DNA of 64,000 nt from NCBI GenBank assembly GCA_015065845.1, contig SVPQ01000001.1, forward strand, positions 62,001-126,000, read 5' to 3'. This DNA is from Oscillospiraceae bacterium. GTDB lineage: Bacteria; Bacillota; Clostridia; Oscillospirales; Acutalibacteraceae. Every line of letters begins with the position of its first letter. Within the stretch, counting starts at the first letter, position 1. The position numbers were made by a program, and so were the translations under genes. The notes under the pieces are model-generated. The model did no database searches and was not told the DNA's origin. It saw only the letters and a list, made by a program, of their open reading frames with translations. Positions 9,616-17,683 of this stretch are shown in pieces.

Positions 9616-9648
9616 ATGATAACATATTGAAAGTTTTATTTCAATGTG
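9616..9648 (-). promoter_or_regulatory. uxaC promoter with overlapping operator-like palindrome
   Basis: On the minus strand: TTGAAA (9639-9644), 17-base spacer, TATCAT (9616-9621). An inverted repeat CATATTGAAA-N6-TTTCAATGTG (9623-9648, one mismatch in ten pairs) covers the -35 box and spacer. Binding there would block polymerase, so repression is the simplest reading; the regulator is not in the window. Confidence 0.5.
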
Positions 9649-9712
9649 AAAAATATTTAAGAAAATGAAATAAAAACCAACAAATTAAACAAAAGAGAGT
9701 AAGGCTAAAGCT

Positions 9713-11419
9713 TTACTCAACTTTTTCAACTGTATTTAAAACCTTGTGCAACAACTCGTGGTCTGCAGTGTCACCTGATTCGGGTTTGTAGTGAATCTGG
9801 TAATAACCATCTTCAAATTTGTCGTTATAAAAATATATGTACGCGTTGTATCGTTCGTATTCACCTCTCTCTTTAACTTCAAGTTGTTCCTTTTCGCTTA
9901 ATGTTACACCTTTTGATTTTACTATTTCCGCATTAAAAATACCATTATCAAAATATTCCATTTCATCTTTGTCATTCCAAGTATATAATTCACGCGTTTT
10001 AATCATAACAAAATATGTTATACACTCTTCAATATCAAATATATTAGCATCGTCAGGGTCAATCGAATGTAGTAAACGATAGTATTCCTGATTTGTTGAA
10101 GGAACATATCCGAAAGTATTTTTTACCATACGACTAAAACCTTCACCTTCTTCGTCAAAGAACAATTCACTCGGTATATCTAATGGTTCAGTGGATATAT
10201 TCTCAAGATGGATTATTGAAAATAGAAAATCATCACAACCTTTTTTCCCGAATTTTAATCCCGTGCTATATTTATGTTCTAATTCTTCAAGAAGTTCGTA
10301 TTCTTCGGGTAATGAAACCTTAATTTTCTCAAGAGAATATTCTGTTAAATTTTCTTCAGGGAATGAAATTGCAATTTCATCATAAAATAATGCATCTGGT
10401 TTTGCAGCAGGACTTCTTTGGGCAAGTGTTTTAAAAATTAGTCCGGGTACAAAAAGTGCGAGAGCAGAAAGGGTTAAAACTGCAACTAAGCAAATTGCTA
10501 TTACTTTCTTAACATTTCTTTTAACTTTGTTTTCCGGTTTTACTTCTGTTTCTTTTTGTATTTCAAGCAAAGATTGATATTCAATCACTTCATACATTAT
10601 GTAAATCGGGAAAAAATTAACTAAAATAATTTTAAATATATTTGTAATAACAGCTAAAGAAAGTGAACCCGCCACTACTCCGTACGCAACTAAAAGTAAC
10701 AACACTAATGTTCCTGAACATAAAAACATTTCACGCTTTGGTAGTGTAATATTTTTTCCTTTTTTATATTTCAACCATTGAAAAAATCCAGAGATTCCTA
10801 TCAGGATTAAGAAAATAAAATCACACAATAATATGGAAACATGCGCTTCATTTAAATTATACAATGTCGCCAATGATTGTGAACCTATAGATACAATCAC
10901 CATATCCCATAAGTAATCATATTTTTTATAAGTTATTTTATTGCCTGACTTTAAAAACTTTTTTAAAACCACAAAAAACAAAACTATGGGTAAAAGCGGC
11001 AGAAAATCGCTGAAAAAAAGGTAACTACCACTAATTGAAATACCTGCAAATTCCACCTGTACAAAAACCACTGCTTTTATTATAAAATTCAACACAGCAG
11101 CAAATAAAACTACAATTAACTGGTTATCTATCTCTTTCTTTATTTTTGTAACTCTCTTTTGGTAAAATGACTCATACGCTTCATATTTTTCGCTTTCATT
11201 GGTTTTTAATTCTTCTGTTTGTGAAAGCAAATCTTCATAAGTAACAGAAAAGCAGTCAGCAATATTTTTGAGTGTTTTCACTCTTGGCATTGCTTCACCT
11301 GTCTCCCATTTTGAAACTGCTTTGTCTGAAACCCCCAGTATATTTGCAAGGTCTTTCTGTGTTAAGTTGCTTTCGGTTCTTAACTTATAAAGTTTGTTAC
11401 CAAATGTGTATTTATCCAT
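9713..11419 (-). CDS. XRE-family helix-turn-helix protein with membrane and C-terminal extracytoplasmic part
   Basis: Unnamed regulator-like protein of 568 residues. Residues 1-65 are a Cro/CI-type HTH (LGVSDKAVSKWETGEAMPR), a form common in Clostridia. A short basic linker is followed by about seven hydrophobic segments (roughly 95-300), then a basic stretch (KPENKVKRNVKK) and one more membrane helix (about 308-330). The remaining 240 residues are acidic and hydrophilic without a recognised fold. Such HTH-plus-membrane proteins are thought to couple membrane or envelope sensing to transcription; ligand and targets are unknown. It is a single gene preceded by a GGGGGTGTTCC-like ribosome site. 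The stop is close to the uxaC promoter region. Confidence 0.7.
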   Translation of the reverse strand: MDKYTFGNKLYKLRTESNLTQKDLANILGVSDKAVSKWETGEAMPRVKTLKNIADCFSVTYEDLLSQTEELKTNESEKYEAYESFYQKRVTKIKKEIDNQLIVVLFAAVLNFIIKAVVFVQVEFAGISISGSYLFFSDFLPLLPIVLFFVVLKKFLKSGNKITYKKYDYLWDMVIVSIGSQSLATLYNLNEAHVSILLCDFIFLILIGISGFFQWLKYKKGKNITLPKREMFLCSGTLVLLLLVAYGVVAGSLSLAVITNIFKIILVNFFPIYIMYEVIEYQSLLEIQKETEVKPENKVKRNVKKVIAICLVAVLTLSALALFVPGLIFKTLAQRSPAAKPDALFYDEIAISFPEENLTEYSLEKIKVSLPEEYELLEELEHKYSTGLKFGKKGCDDFLFSIIHLENISTEPLDIPSELFFDEEGEGFSRMVKNTFGYVPSTNQEYYRLLHSIDPDDANIFDIEECITYFVMIKTRELYTWNDKDEMEYFDNGIFNAEIVKSKGVTLSEKEQLEVKERGEYERYNAYIYFYNDKFEDGYYQIHYKPESGDTADHELLHKVLNTVEKVE

Positions 11420-11519
11420 AGGAACACCCCCAATACTTTATAGCTAAATTATACTTTAATATATTCTCTTTTTCAATAAATAGAAGCTTTTTTGTTGTAG
11501 AATTAAAGTAGAAGTTGTA

Positions 11520-11555
11520 AAAAATGAATAATACAAACGAAAATCCGCCCTCTTA
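11520..11555. repeat. 36-bp direct repeat, left copy
   Basis: Identical to 12,457-12,492: begins AAAAATGAATAATAC and ends CCGCCCTCTTA. It contains the left arm (11,535-11,547) of a 13-bp inverted repeat whose right arm has been displaced to 11,941-11,953. The pair of copies encloses the four-helix-bundle gene and a hairpin array. Confidence 0.8.
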
Positions 11556-11928
11556 TGCCGAGTGTTCGTAAGGACACTCGGCAGTTTTATTCGCCATACG
11601 GCGAGTGATATTGCTTCGCAGTTTTATTGTGCTTCTCACAGTGTTATTGTCCTTCGGACAGTTTTATGCGAATAAAATAACACTGAAGCCGTAAGGCTTC
11701 AATATCACTTTTGATTTATCAAAAATATCACTGCAAATTTTAATTTGCAATATCACTCATACATACCGAAAAAAGATTTTGTTTTTCTGAAAAGTTACCC
11801 TGAAGTATATAACCCACTATGACACTTTCCGCTCGAAAGCATCTGTTTTTCATCAAAAAATTGTGAGACACCTTATGAAAAGTGTCTCACAACTGTATAA
11901 ATATTTGTTTCTGTCCTTAGCAACCCCG
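11556..11928. mobile_element. 373-bp hairpin-rich insertion inside a terminator-like stem
   Basis: At 12,472-12,511 the arms AAACGAAAATCCG and CGGATTTTCGTTT are separated by a 14-base loop. At 11,535-11,953 the same arms are 393 bases apart, with CTCTTA present on both sides of the extra DNA (11,550-11,555 and 11,929-11,934), like a 6-bp target duplication. The insert has no ORF of note. It holds a string of small stem-loops between 11,557 and 11,748 and an 11-bp stem TTGTGAGACAC/GTGTCTCACAA at 11,861-11,892. The ends are not obvious inverted repeats, so a transposon-type mechanism is unproven; a recombination product is the alternative. This accounts for the long gene-free stretch here. Confidence 0.55.
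11557..11748. repeat. Array of eight short hairpins with complementary linkers
   Basis: Stems in order: GCCGAGTGT/ACACTCGGC; TCGCC/GGCGA; TGC/GCA; TGTG/CACA; TGTCC/GGACA; GAAGCC/GGCTTC; TTTTGAT/ATCAAAA; GCAAATT/AATTTGC. They are separated by linkers of two kinds. In the left half these read GTTTTATT or AGTGATATT. In the right half they read AATAAAAT or AATATCACT, the reverse complements. TTTTATTCGC (11,586-11,595) is an exact complement of GCGAATAAAA (11,668-11,677). The whole can fold into one multibranched structure. Confidence 0.7.
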
Positions 11929-11953
11929 CTCTTACGAGAACGGATTTTCGTTT

Positions 11954-12310
11954 CTACTTTTTATTTTCTTTTGCAGTATTTATTGAAGCGATTAAAATCC
12001 GTTTAATTTCCAAACAATCATTAAGAAGTGATTGACTCATTTTCTCATCAATATATTCAGACATATAAAGTAATTTAATCCAATATTCCGTTTCTGCAGT
12101 TTCTTTTAAAGCTATGCTCATTTTGGATATAAAATCTGCTTTGCTTTGTCCGTAGTTTGCCTCATTTATATTAGCACCAATACTTGTACCGCTACGAACA
12201 ATTTGTTTTGATATTATTGTTTCTTTTTTAGTTTTAGTTAAATGTTGATGTAATTTTACAATTCTTGATGCAAATATTATAGATTTATCAATCAACAAAT
12301 TCTCTTTCAT
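11954..12310 (-). CDS. Four-helix-bundle protein (23S rRNA intervening-sequence protein family)
   Basis: 118 residues matching the S23/IVP-type four-helix-bundle family (PF05635-like). The typical pattern is present: an N-terminal helix with FASRIVKLHQHL, then QIVRSGTSIGANINEANYGQ, SKADFISKMSIALKE and TEYWIKLL. Members occur as ORFs inside 23S rRNA intervening sequences, as stand-alone genes in many Bacteroidetes and Firmicutes, and as the distant relatives Avd of diversity-generating retroelements; the molecular role is poorly known and probably nucleic-acid binding. The ribosome site AAGGTGA precedes the ATG. The stop codon directly abuts the right arm of the interrupted inverted repeat. 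The gene sits between two 36-bp direct repeats, suggesting it travels as a cassette. Confidence 0.85.
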   Translation of the reverse strand: MKENLLIDKSIIFASRIVKLHQHLTKTKKETIISKQIVRSGTSIGANINEANYGQSKADFISKMSIALKETAETEYWIKLLYMSEYIDEKMSQSLLNDCLEIKRILIASINTAKENKK

Positions 12311-12456
12311 ATAATCGTCACCTTCTTGCTTATTATAGCAGTAAAAGAATTCAAAATCAATTATTCATTATTCATCAGCGAGTTTATGAGTGACTTCATC
12401 ATTCATTATTCATTGAAAATCCGTTCTTTTTAATGAATGATGAATATTGAATAATG

Positions 12457-12492
12457 AAAAATGAATAATACAAACGAAAATCCGCCCTCTTA
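12457..12492. repeat. 36-bp direct repeat, right copy
   Basis: Second copy of the repeat at 11,520-11,555, here uninterrupted and running into the complete stem-loop. The preceding 100 bases (12,355-12,456) are made of ATTCATTATTCAT-type words in both orientations plus a fragment AAAATCCGTTCT of the same stem, so this is a small cluster of repeat debris. Confidence 0.8.
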
Positions 12493-12511
12493 CGAGAACG
12501 GATTTTCGTTT
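12472..12511. terminator. Intact copy of the 13-bp terminator-like stem-loop
   Basis: AAACGAAAATCCG, 14-base loop, CGGATTTTCGTTT. It is the uninterrupted counterpart of the arms at 11,535-11,547 and 11,941-11,953. It could act as a terminator but may simply be a repeat element. Confidence 0.5.
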
Positions 12512-12546
12512 GTGTTTGTGGGGGTATATTGAATAAGGAGATAGGA

Positions 12547-12636
12547 ATGAAAAAATCTCAAAATAACTCTGAAAAAATTTTCATCTGTTTTACTGTCTAT
12601 ATTCTAACCCCTACTGATAAATTGCGTGTGAATTAA
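12547..12636 (+). CDS. Possible 29-residue peptide
   Basis: A short frame beginning MKKSQNNSEKIFICF and ending at a TAA, with a textbook AAGGAG six bases before its ATG. No homology is recognised and it is too short to judge by coding pattern. It could be the decayed start of a lost gene adjoining the repeat cassette. Low confidence. Confidence 0.2.
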   Translation: MKKSQNNSEKIFICFTVYILTPTDKLRVN

Positions 12637-12705
12637 ATGTTAATAAATTGTTAATTCGGTTACAAGTATGCAAGTTGCAAGTGACAAGTGTTATAAACAT
12701 TAATA

Positions 12706-12750
12706 ACTTCTATCACTCTAAATTACCAATCAACTTAAAATGATAGAAGT
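12706..12750. terminator. Stem-loop downstream of rqcP
   Basis: ACTTCTATCA and TGATAGAAGT form a 10-bp stem around a 25-base loop, followed on the plus strand by a T-rich run. The same CTATCA/TGATAG core recurs in two other intergenic stem-loops of the window. The rest of the 12,637-12,810 gap shows only degenerate CAAGTTGCAAGTGACAAGTG-like sequence. Confidence 0.5.
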
Positions 12751-12810
12751 CTTTCTTTTCACTTAATTATTCTTGTAACTTGCAACTGTAATAAATTTAA
12801 ACCCAAGGTT

Positions 12811-13053
12811 TTAATTTATTACCTCATACATCGCTGCAGCATCGTCTTTTTTTGCATATTCATTAATTGAAACTACTTTATATTTTGTAAGATTTTCACC
12901 CATCTGAATTTCAATCAAGTCACCCTCTTTAACTTCATAAGAAGCACGGGCAATTTTACCGTTTACAGTAACATGCTTTGCGTCGCAAACCTCATTCGCT
13001 ACTGTTCTTCTTTTTATAATTCTTGAAACCTTTAAATATTTATCTAATCTCAT
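12811..13053 (-). CDS. rqcP: S4-domain RNA-binding protein RqcP
   Basis: 80-residue protein consisting of one S4 domain: MRLDKYLKVSRIIKRR, then a helix ending CDAKHVTVNG, KIARASYEVKEGDLIEI. This is the YabO/Hsp15-like family; in Firmicutes the protein works with RqcH in ribosome-associated quality control, holding P-site tRNA on obstructed 50S subunits during alanine tailing. Length and the conserved motifs fit. GGAGAAG precedes the ATG. It is the last gene after hisS and the cyclase-family hydrolase on this strand. An Hsp15 role in heat shock is the alternative name for the same fold, but in this lineage RqcP is the better call. Confidence 0.85.
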   Translation of the reverse strand: MRLDKYLKVSRIIKRRTVANEVCDAKHVTVNGKIARASYEVKEGDLIEIQMGENLTKYKVVSINEYAKKDDAAAMYEVIN

Positions 13054-13117
13054 AACTTCTCCTTAAACTATTATAATAGCCGACCGCAGGTCCCGAAATT
13101 TTTAATTTTCAATTATT

Positions 13118-13144
13118 AAGATGATTTGCTTCGCAAATTATCTT
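13118..13144 (-). terminator. Stem-loop overlapping the end of the cyclase gene
   Basis: AAGATGATTTGC, 3-base loop, GCAAATTATCTT (one mismatch) spans the stop codon of the upstream gene. It lacks a clean T-run, so its function as a terminator is uncertain; a TATTATAAT element lies between it and rqcP. Confidence 0.3.
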
Positions 13145-13743
13145 GTGCCTGTCCAGAATAAATGGTCTTTTATAAGTATCGCTCTGCAAGGAGCTGCTTC
13201 AACATCACTAATTTTAATCGGTTGTGCCATTAAAAAATATTTACCAGGCTCTACCTTACTTAAATCAAGACCTTCTAAAATTGCAATATTTTCAGTGAGC
13301 AATGCACGGTGAACAACTTCATTTGAACTACCGTAACCGATTGACTGCGAATCTGTACCTATTAATTTTACATTTGTATCAGCAAAACAATATGCACTAC
13401 TTTCCATTAAATATGATGTACCGTTACCCTTAATTAAAATTCTTTCTGCCGAGAAAGGAAAATTATCTTCGGCAAAAGCACCTGTAATGGGCCCTGGCGG
13501 TGCTTCAACAACAACACATTCACCAATGAAATAAGATAACGAAATTTCATCAATTGAACTGCCACCATTTATAAAGTGTAGCGGTGCATCTATATGGGTT
13601 GCAGTGTGAAGACAAGTGTAAAATGCGTTAAGATTACACTTCTCACCTTGTTTCATAGATTTAATTTCATCTAAATACCCCTCAGGGTCACCCGGGTAAA
13701 CAGGTGTTTTAAGAATATCTCTTGAAATATCTATTATTTCCAT
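13138..13743 (-). CDS. Cyclase-family metal-dependent hydrolase (kynurenine-formamidase-like)
   Basis: 201 residues of the PF04199 cyclase/formamidase family. The metal-binding signature is present as HTATHIDAPLHF (around residues 46-57), preceded by DISRDILKTPVYPGDP, both typical. Members hydrolyse N-formylkynurenine, isatin or other amides, or act in polyketide cyclisation; the substrate here is unknown, and no tryptophan-catabolic gene is nearby, so the name kynB is not used. The start follows GGTGGTG at a good distance. The gene lies 34 bases after hisS on the same strand and is likely co-transcribed. Confidence 0.82.
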   Translation of the reverse strand: MEIIDISRDILKTPVYPGDPEGYLDEIKSMKQGEKCNLNAFYTCLHTATHIDAPLHFINGGSSIDEISLSYFIGECVVVEAPPGPITGAFAEDNFPFSAERILIKGNGTSYLMESSAYCFADTNVKLIGTDSQSIGYGSSNEVVHRALLTENIAILEGLDLSKVEPGKYFLMAQPIKISDVEAAPCRAILIKDHLFWTGTR

Positions 13744-13777
13744 TTTTGCACCACCAATTTTGAAAATTCACTAAAAA

Positions 13778-15127
13778 TTATAATTTAAAAAGATTATTTA
13801 TATCTTCCGGGTTCATTCCTGAAAATGAAGCATCGGCTATGCCGTCCATACTATCTTTAACTACTGCCTGAAAAAATTCTTCTGAAAATTCATCGAGTGA
13901 AATTTCTGTTTCAGTACCATCTTTCATATTTTTAAGTTTTGCTTTGTTCTCTTCTAACTCGTTATCGCCTAAAACAACAGTATATTCTGCACCGATTTTG
14001 TTTGAATATTTCATTTGTGCTTTTATTGACCTGCCAACAGTATCAACAGAAACACTGTAACCCTCACTTCTTAAATCAGTTGCAATCTGGAGTGCTTTCA
14101 ACACTGCATTTTCACCAGCAGTTACTATTGAAAGATTATATTTTGGTGCTTCTGGGAATGGAATTCCTGCACCCTCCATAATAAGCACAAGTCTCTCGAG
14201 TCCCATACCAAATCCGCAAGCAGGTAAAGCATTACCGCCTAACTCTTCAATAAGCCCATCGTAACGACCACCACCACAAACAACAAGACCATTTGTTGTT
14301 TCATATTTTGAAATGAATTCAAAAACAGTTCTTGTGTAGTAATCAAGACCACGCACAATTTGTGGATTTACTGTGTAAGTAATACCCATTGTGTCGAGAT
14401 ATTTCTGAAGAGAATTAAAGTGTTCACGACAATCATCACAAATAAAGTCAAGCACAACCGGTGCATTCTCTGCAATACCTGAACAAACAGGACTTTTACA
14501 ATCAAGAATTCTCATTGGGTTTCTGTCAAGTCTTGAAAGGCAGGTTTCGCAAAGTTCACCTTTTTTATTCTCAAAATATTCTTTTAAAGCGTCAGTATAT
14601 TTCTTTCTACACTCAGGACAACCGATTGAATTAATTTCAAGTGCAACATTATCAATTCCTAAATAATTAAGATAAGTGTATGCGAGTGAAATAACCTCTG
14701 CATCCTGAACTGCAGTACCTGCACCGAATGCTTCAACACCAAACTGATGAAATTCACGAAGACGACCAGCCTGTGGTTTTTCATAACGGTAACAGGATGT
14801 TAAATAACATATTTTTTGTGGCAATGGTTCATTAAAAAGACCGTGCTCTAAAAATGCTCTTACTGCACCTGCTGTACCCTCAGGTCTTAATGTAATTGAA
14901 CGGTCACCTTTATCGTTAAAAGTGTACATTTCTTTCTGAACAACATCAGTAGTTTCACCAACTGAACGGTCAAAAAGTTCTGTGTATTCAAAAACAGGTG
15001 TACGCATTTCTAAAAATCCGAAACTTTTTGCAGTATCAATTGCCGCCTGTTCAATATATTGATATTTGTGAGATTCATTTGGTAACACATCGTTTGTACC
15101 TTTAATCGCTTTTACACTGAATGCCAT
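13778..15127 (-). CDS. hisS: Histidyl-tRNA synthetase
   Basis: Charges tRNA-His. 449 residues, slightly longer than the usual 420-430 owing to a C-terminal tail of about 30 residues (SMDGIADASFSG and on). Class II motifs: IKGTNDVLP at the N-terminus, motif 2 CYRYEKPQAGRLREFHQFG, HisA-type RGLDYYTRTVFEF, and motif 3 GFGMGLERL. The C-terminal anticodon-binding domain starts near YNLSIV. The leader between mgsA and hisS is only about 75 bases and has no T-box, in contrast to thrS in this window. Its promoter must lie in or before the mgsA terminator region. Confidence 0.97.
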   Translation of the reverse strand: MAFSVKAIKGTNDVLPNESHKYQYIEQAAIDTAKSFGFLEMRTPVFEYTELFDRSVGETTDVVQKEMYTFNDKGDRSITLRPEGTAGAVRAFLEHGLFNEPLPQKICYLTSCYRYEKPQAGRLREFHQFGVEAFGAGTAVQDAEVISLAYTYLNYLGIDNVALEINSIGCPECRKKYTDALKEYFENKKGELCETCLSRLDRNPMRILDCKSPVCSGIAENAPVVLDFICDDCREHFNSLQKYLDTMGITYTVNPQIVRGLDYYTRTVFEFISKYETTNGLVVCGGGRYDGLIEELGGNALPACGFGMGLERLVLIMEGAGIPFPEAPKYNLSIVTAGENAVLKALQIATDLRSEGYSVSVDTVGRSIKAQMKYSNKIGAEYTVVLGDNELEENKAKLKNMKDGTETEISLDEFSEEFFQAVVKDSMDGIADASFSGMNPEDINNLFKL

Positions 15128-15163
15128 TTTATTTCCTACCTTTATACTTTTAAAAAATTCAAA

Positions 15164-15192
15164 AATCGGGAGCAGAAAAAAGCACCCGATTT
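15164..15192 (-). terminator. Terminator/attenuator between mgsA and hisS
   Basis: AATCGGGAGC and GCACCCGATT form a stem (one internal mismatch); on the minus strand it is followed by T-rich sequence. It lies immediately after the mgsA stop and only 37 bases before the hisS start, so it can end the mgsA transcript or limit read-through into hisS. Confidence 0.65.
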
Positions 15193-15202
15193 CGATTAAA
15201 TA

Positions 15203-15604
15203 TTACTTTGGGTTTACAATATCACGCCAGTCGAGGTCGCCTCGTTCAAGACTGTGAATAAGAGCTTCACCAGTTGCAATATTTGTAGCAACAGGAATGT
15301 TATGTACATCACAAAGTCTTAAAATATTATTTTCATTTGGCTCGCCAGGATTTGGAGAAATAGGGTCTCTGAATAAGAGAAGCAAGTCAATTTCACCACA
15401 AGCAATTCTTGAGCCGATTTGTTGGTCGCCACCTTGCGGACCACTTAAGTATTTTTCAATTTCCAAGCCAGTTGCTTCAGAAACCAATTTACCAGTAGTA
15501 CCTGTTGCACAAAGTGTATGCTTACTTAAAATACCGCAGTACGCAATACAAAATTGTGTCATAAGCTCTTTCTTTGAATCATGTGCCATCAATGCAATAT
15601 TCAT
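15203..15604 (-). CDS. mgsA: Methylglyoxal synthase
   Basis: Converts dihydroxyacetone phosphate to methylglyoxal and phosphate, an overflow route from the lower glycolytic pool. 133 residues, close to the family norm. N-terminal MAHDSKK, phosphate loop TGTTG, and the catalytic segment GPQGGDQQIG with the essential aspartate at residue 60; LLFRDP and the late VPVATN motif are also present. A GGAGGG ribosome site precedes the start. Products of DHAP-yielding sugar pathways (rhamnose, fucose, uronates) feed this enzyme, which matches the catabolic genes around it. Confidence 0.95.
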   Translation of the reverse strand: MNIALMAHDSKKELMTQFCIAYCGILSKHTLCATGTTGKLVSEATGLEIEKYLSGPQGGDQQIGSRIACGEIDLLLLFRDPISPNPGEPNENNILRLCDVHNIPVATNIATGEALIHSLERGDLDWRDIVNPK

Positions 15605-15706
15605 ACATCCGCCCTCCTTAAATCTTTACACACCAATATAAATATATTTCTATTATAGCAGAAAAAACTATTTTTTCAATAGAATTCTGACAAGTTTTTC
15701 ACATTT

Positions 15707-17299
15707 TTATGAATTGAGAAGTGCAAAATTCTTTTTGTTTGCAGAATATAAATTTTTGTAAACTTCGTAATATTTGTCGTAAACTTTCTTAGTTTCCATA
15801 TTTGGTTTAAATGTTTTACTTACAGGAATCATTTTCTTCGCATCTTCAATAGAATTGCAAATACCAAGACCAACTGCAACAAGAACGGTTGCACCCATAG
15901 CACCGGCATTTTGTGGCTCGTTTACCGTTTCAACCACTTTACCTGTACAGTCAGCAAGAATCTGACAAGTTAAATCTGAAAGTGCGCCACCACCGACAAA
16001 ACGGATTTTGTCAGAAGTTTTAACTTTCTTTTCTTCTGTTTCAATAAACCATCTGAGATGGTAACAAACACCCTCTAAAACAGCACGAATCATTTCTCGT
16101 TTACCTGTTTCAAGGCTTAAATTAAAGAACATACCACGAGAATTAGGGTCCTCAAAAGGACAACGGTTACCGTGAAGCCAAGGTGTGAAAATAACACCAT
16201 TTGAACCCGCAGGAATTTCACTCACAACTTCTGTCATATAGTCATAAAGACTTGTGTATTTTTTCTCGTAACTGTCTGTAATATTTTTCTTTTCTAAATA
16301 AATATCTATTTCATCAAGTGCTAAATGGTCTTTAACCCACTCAAGACATTTACCGGCAGTTTCGAGTTCAGCGAAGTAATTATATTTACCCTCTTCTGCA
16401 CCTACAACCGCCGCAATCATAGCAGAAGCGTCAACAATACTCTTAGGAACAACTGTTGAAACCCAGCCTGATGTACCACTGTAAACATGAGTATCACCCG
16501 TTGATACTGCACCTGCACCAACGCCTATAAGCGAAGCGTCACCGCCACCACCGAATACGGCAGTACCCTCTTTAAGCCCTAATTCTTCTGCCGCTTTTTT
16601 TGTTAATGTACCAATTTTTTCGGTTGATGCTTTAATTTCTGGTAAATGGTCAAAATTAACTTTAAGCATTTTACACATTGTTTTACTGAACTCTTTTTTA
16701 TTGATATCATAAAGTTCAGTAGCAAATGCAGAGTCGTGCGTCATACAGAACTCGCCTGTCATTCTTGCAATAAAATATTCTTTAACATCTAACCATTTAT
16801 GTACTCTTTTAAAATTTTCGGGTTCGTGTTTTTCTACCCATTTATATTTCCATACAGGGTCTTTTACAGATGCCGCAACCGCACCTGTAATTTTAAGCGA
16901 AACTAAAAGTTTAGGTACATTAGCACCTGCAATTTTAAATCCGTGTGCAATACCCTCTTTTAATTCTTCTCGTGCTCTCTGGTCCATATAACTCATAGCG
17001 CGTCTTACAGGTAAAGCATCTTTATCTACAAGAACTACACCCTGCATCTGAGAGCAGAAAGAAATACCAACTATATTTTCTGTACTGAGACCACTTTTTT
17101 CAAGAACTTTTTTAGTAGTGCTACATAATGCAGACCACCATTCATTCGGGTCTTGTTCAGCACCACCATCAGCGAAAACATAAAGTTTATACCCCTCAGA
17201 AGCGGCTGCAACTAATTTCAAGTTTTCAGCTAATTCAAAAATACAGGTTTTAACACCTGTTGTACCTATATCATAAGCAATAGCATATTTCTTTTCCAT
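15707..17299 (-). CDS. FGGY carbohydrate kinase, xylulokinase-like
   Basis: The frame is open 25 codons further upstream, but GGAGAG lies seven bases before the ATG at 17,299 and the protein from there (MEKKYAIAYDIGTTGVK) has the normal FGGY N-terminus; 530 residues. Other family signs: SFCSQMQGVVLVD with AMSYMDQRA (sugar-binding region), GGGGDASLIGVGAG (catalytic aspartate region), and FVGGGALSDLTCQILADC in the second domain. D-xylulose is the usual substrate for this branch, but gluconate, ribulose and erythrulose kinases look alike and no isomerase is adjacent, so no symbol is assigned. It is a single gene, oppositely oriented to the 5S rRNA gene that follows. Confidence 0.82.
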   Translation of the reverse strand: MEKKYAIAYDIGTTGVKTCIFELAENLKLVAAASEGYKLYVFADGGAEQDPNEWWSALCSTTKKVLEKSGLSTENIVGISFCSQMQGVVLVDKDALPVRRAMSYMDQRAREELKEGIAHGFKIAGANVPKLLVSLKITGAVAASVKDPVWKYKWVEKHEPENFKRVHKWLDVKEYFIARMTGEFCMTHDSAFATELYDINKKEFSKTMCKMLKVNFDHLPEIKASTEKIGTLTKKAAEELGLKEGTAVFGGGGDASLIGVGAGAVSTGDTHVYSGTSGWVSTVVPKSIVDASAMIAAVVGAEEGKYNYFAELETAGKCLEWVKDHLALDEIDIYLEKKNITDSYEKKYTSLYDYMTEVVSEIPAGSNGVIFTPWLHGNRCPFEDPNSRGMFFNLSLETGKREMIRAVLEGVCYHLRWFIETEEKKVKTSDKIRFVGGGALSDLTCQILADCTGKVVETVNEPQNAGAMGATVLVAVGLGICNSIEDAKKMIPVSKTFKPNMETKKVYDKYYEVYKNLYSANKKNFALLNS

Positions 17300-17462
17300 C
17301 TCTATCTCTCCAAAAAAAATATTTTCAAAATACCACTTATACATTATGCAATATTTTTTGTAAATAATCAACATCTTTTTTTAATAATTTTCAACATTTT
17401 TAATCATTTTCACATTTTTAAACAAAAACTAAAAAAATTTGAATTTTTTTGTAAAAAAAGGG

Positions 17463-17490
17463 TTGACTTTTATTTTCATTGTGATATAAT
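17463..17490 (+). promoter_or_regulatory. Promoter of the 5S rRNA gene
   Basis: TTGACT (17,463-17,468), 16-base spacer, TATAAT (17,485-17,490), 37 bases before the mature 5S end. It shows that the 5S gene has its own promoter and is not only processed from a longer rRNA transcript. Confidence 0.75.
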
Positions 17491-17527
17491 ACAAGCACTG
17501 TTTCAGAGGATATCAAAGTTCTCTGTA

Positions 17528-17643
<116 letters not shown>

Positions 17644-17654
17644 ACTAATAAAAG

Positions 17655-17683
17655 CAACCACCCAATAGGGTGGTTGTTTTTTT
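17655..17683 (+). terminator. Terminator of the 5S rRNA gene
   Basis: CAACCACCC, AATA loop, GGGTGGTTG and a run of T, 12 bases after the 5S 3' end. A classic intrinsic terminator. Confidence 0.9.

Noticed and set aside
11557-11748. CRISPR array
   Set aside because: The repeating units are 7-9-base linkers with palindromic spacers of unequal length; no 24-40-base direct repeats and no cas genes.
13938-14182. Plus-strand frame of about 80 residues inside hisS
   Set aside because: Antisense shadow of a well-conserved synthetase gene; same applies to the many overlapping frames within PFOR, thrS, jag and recD2.
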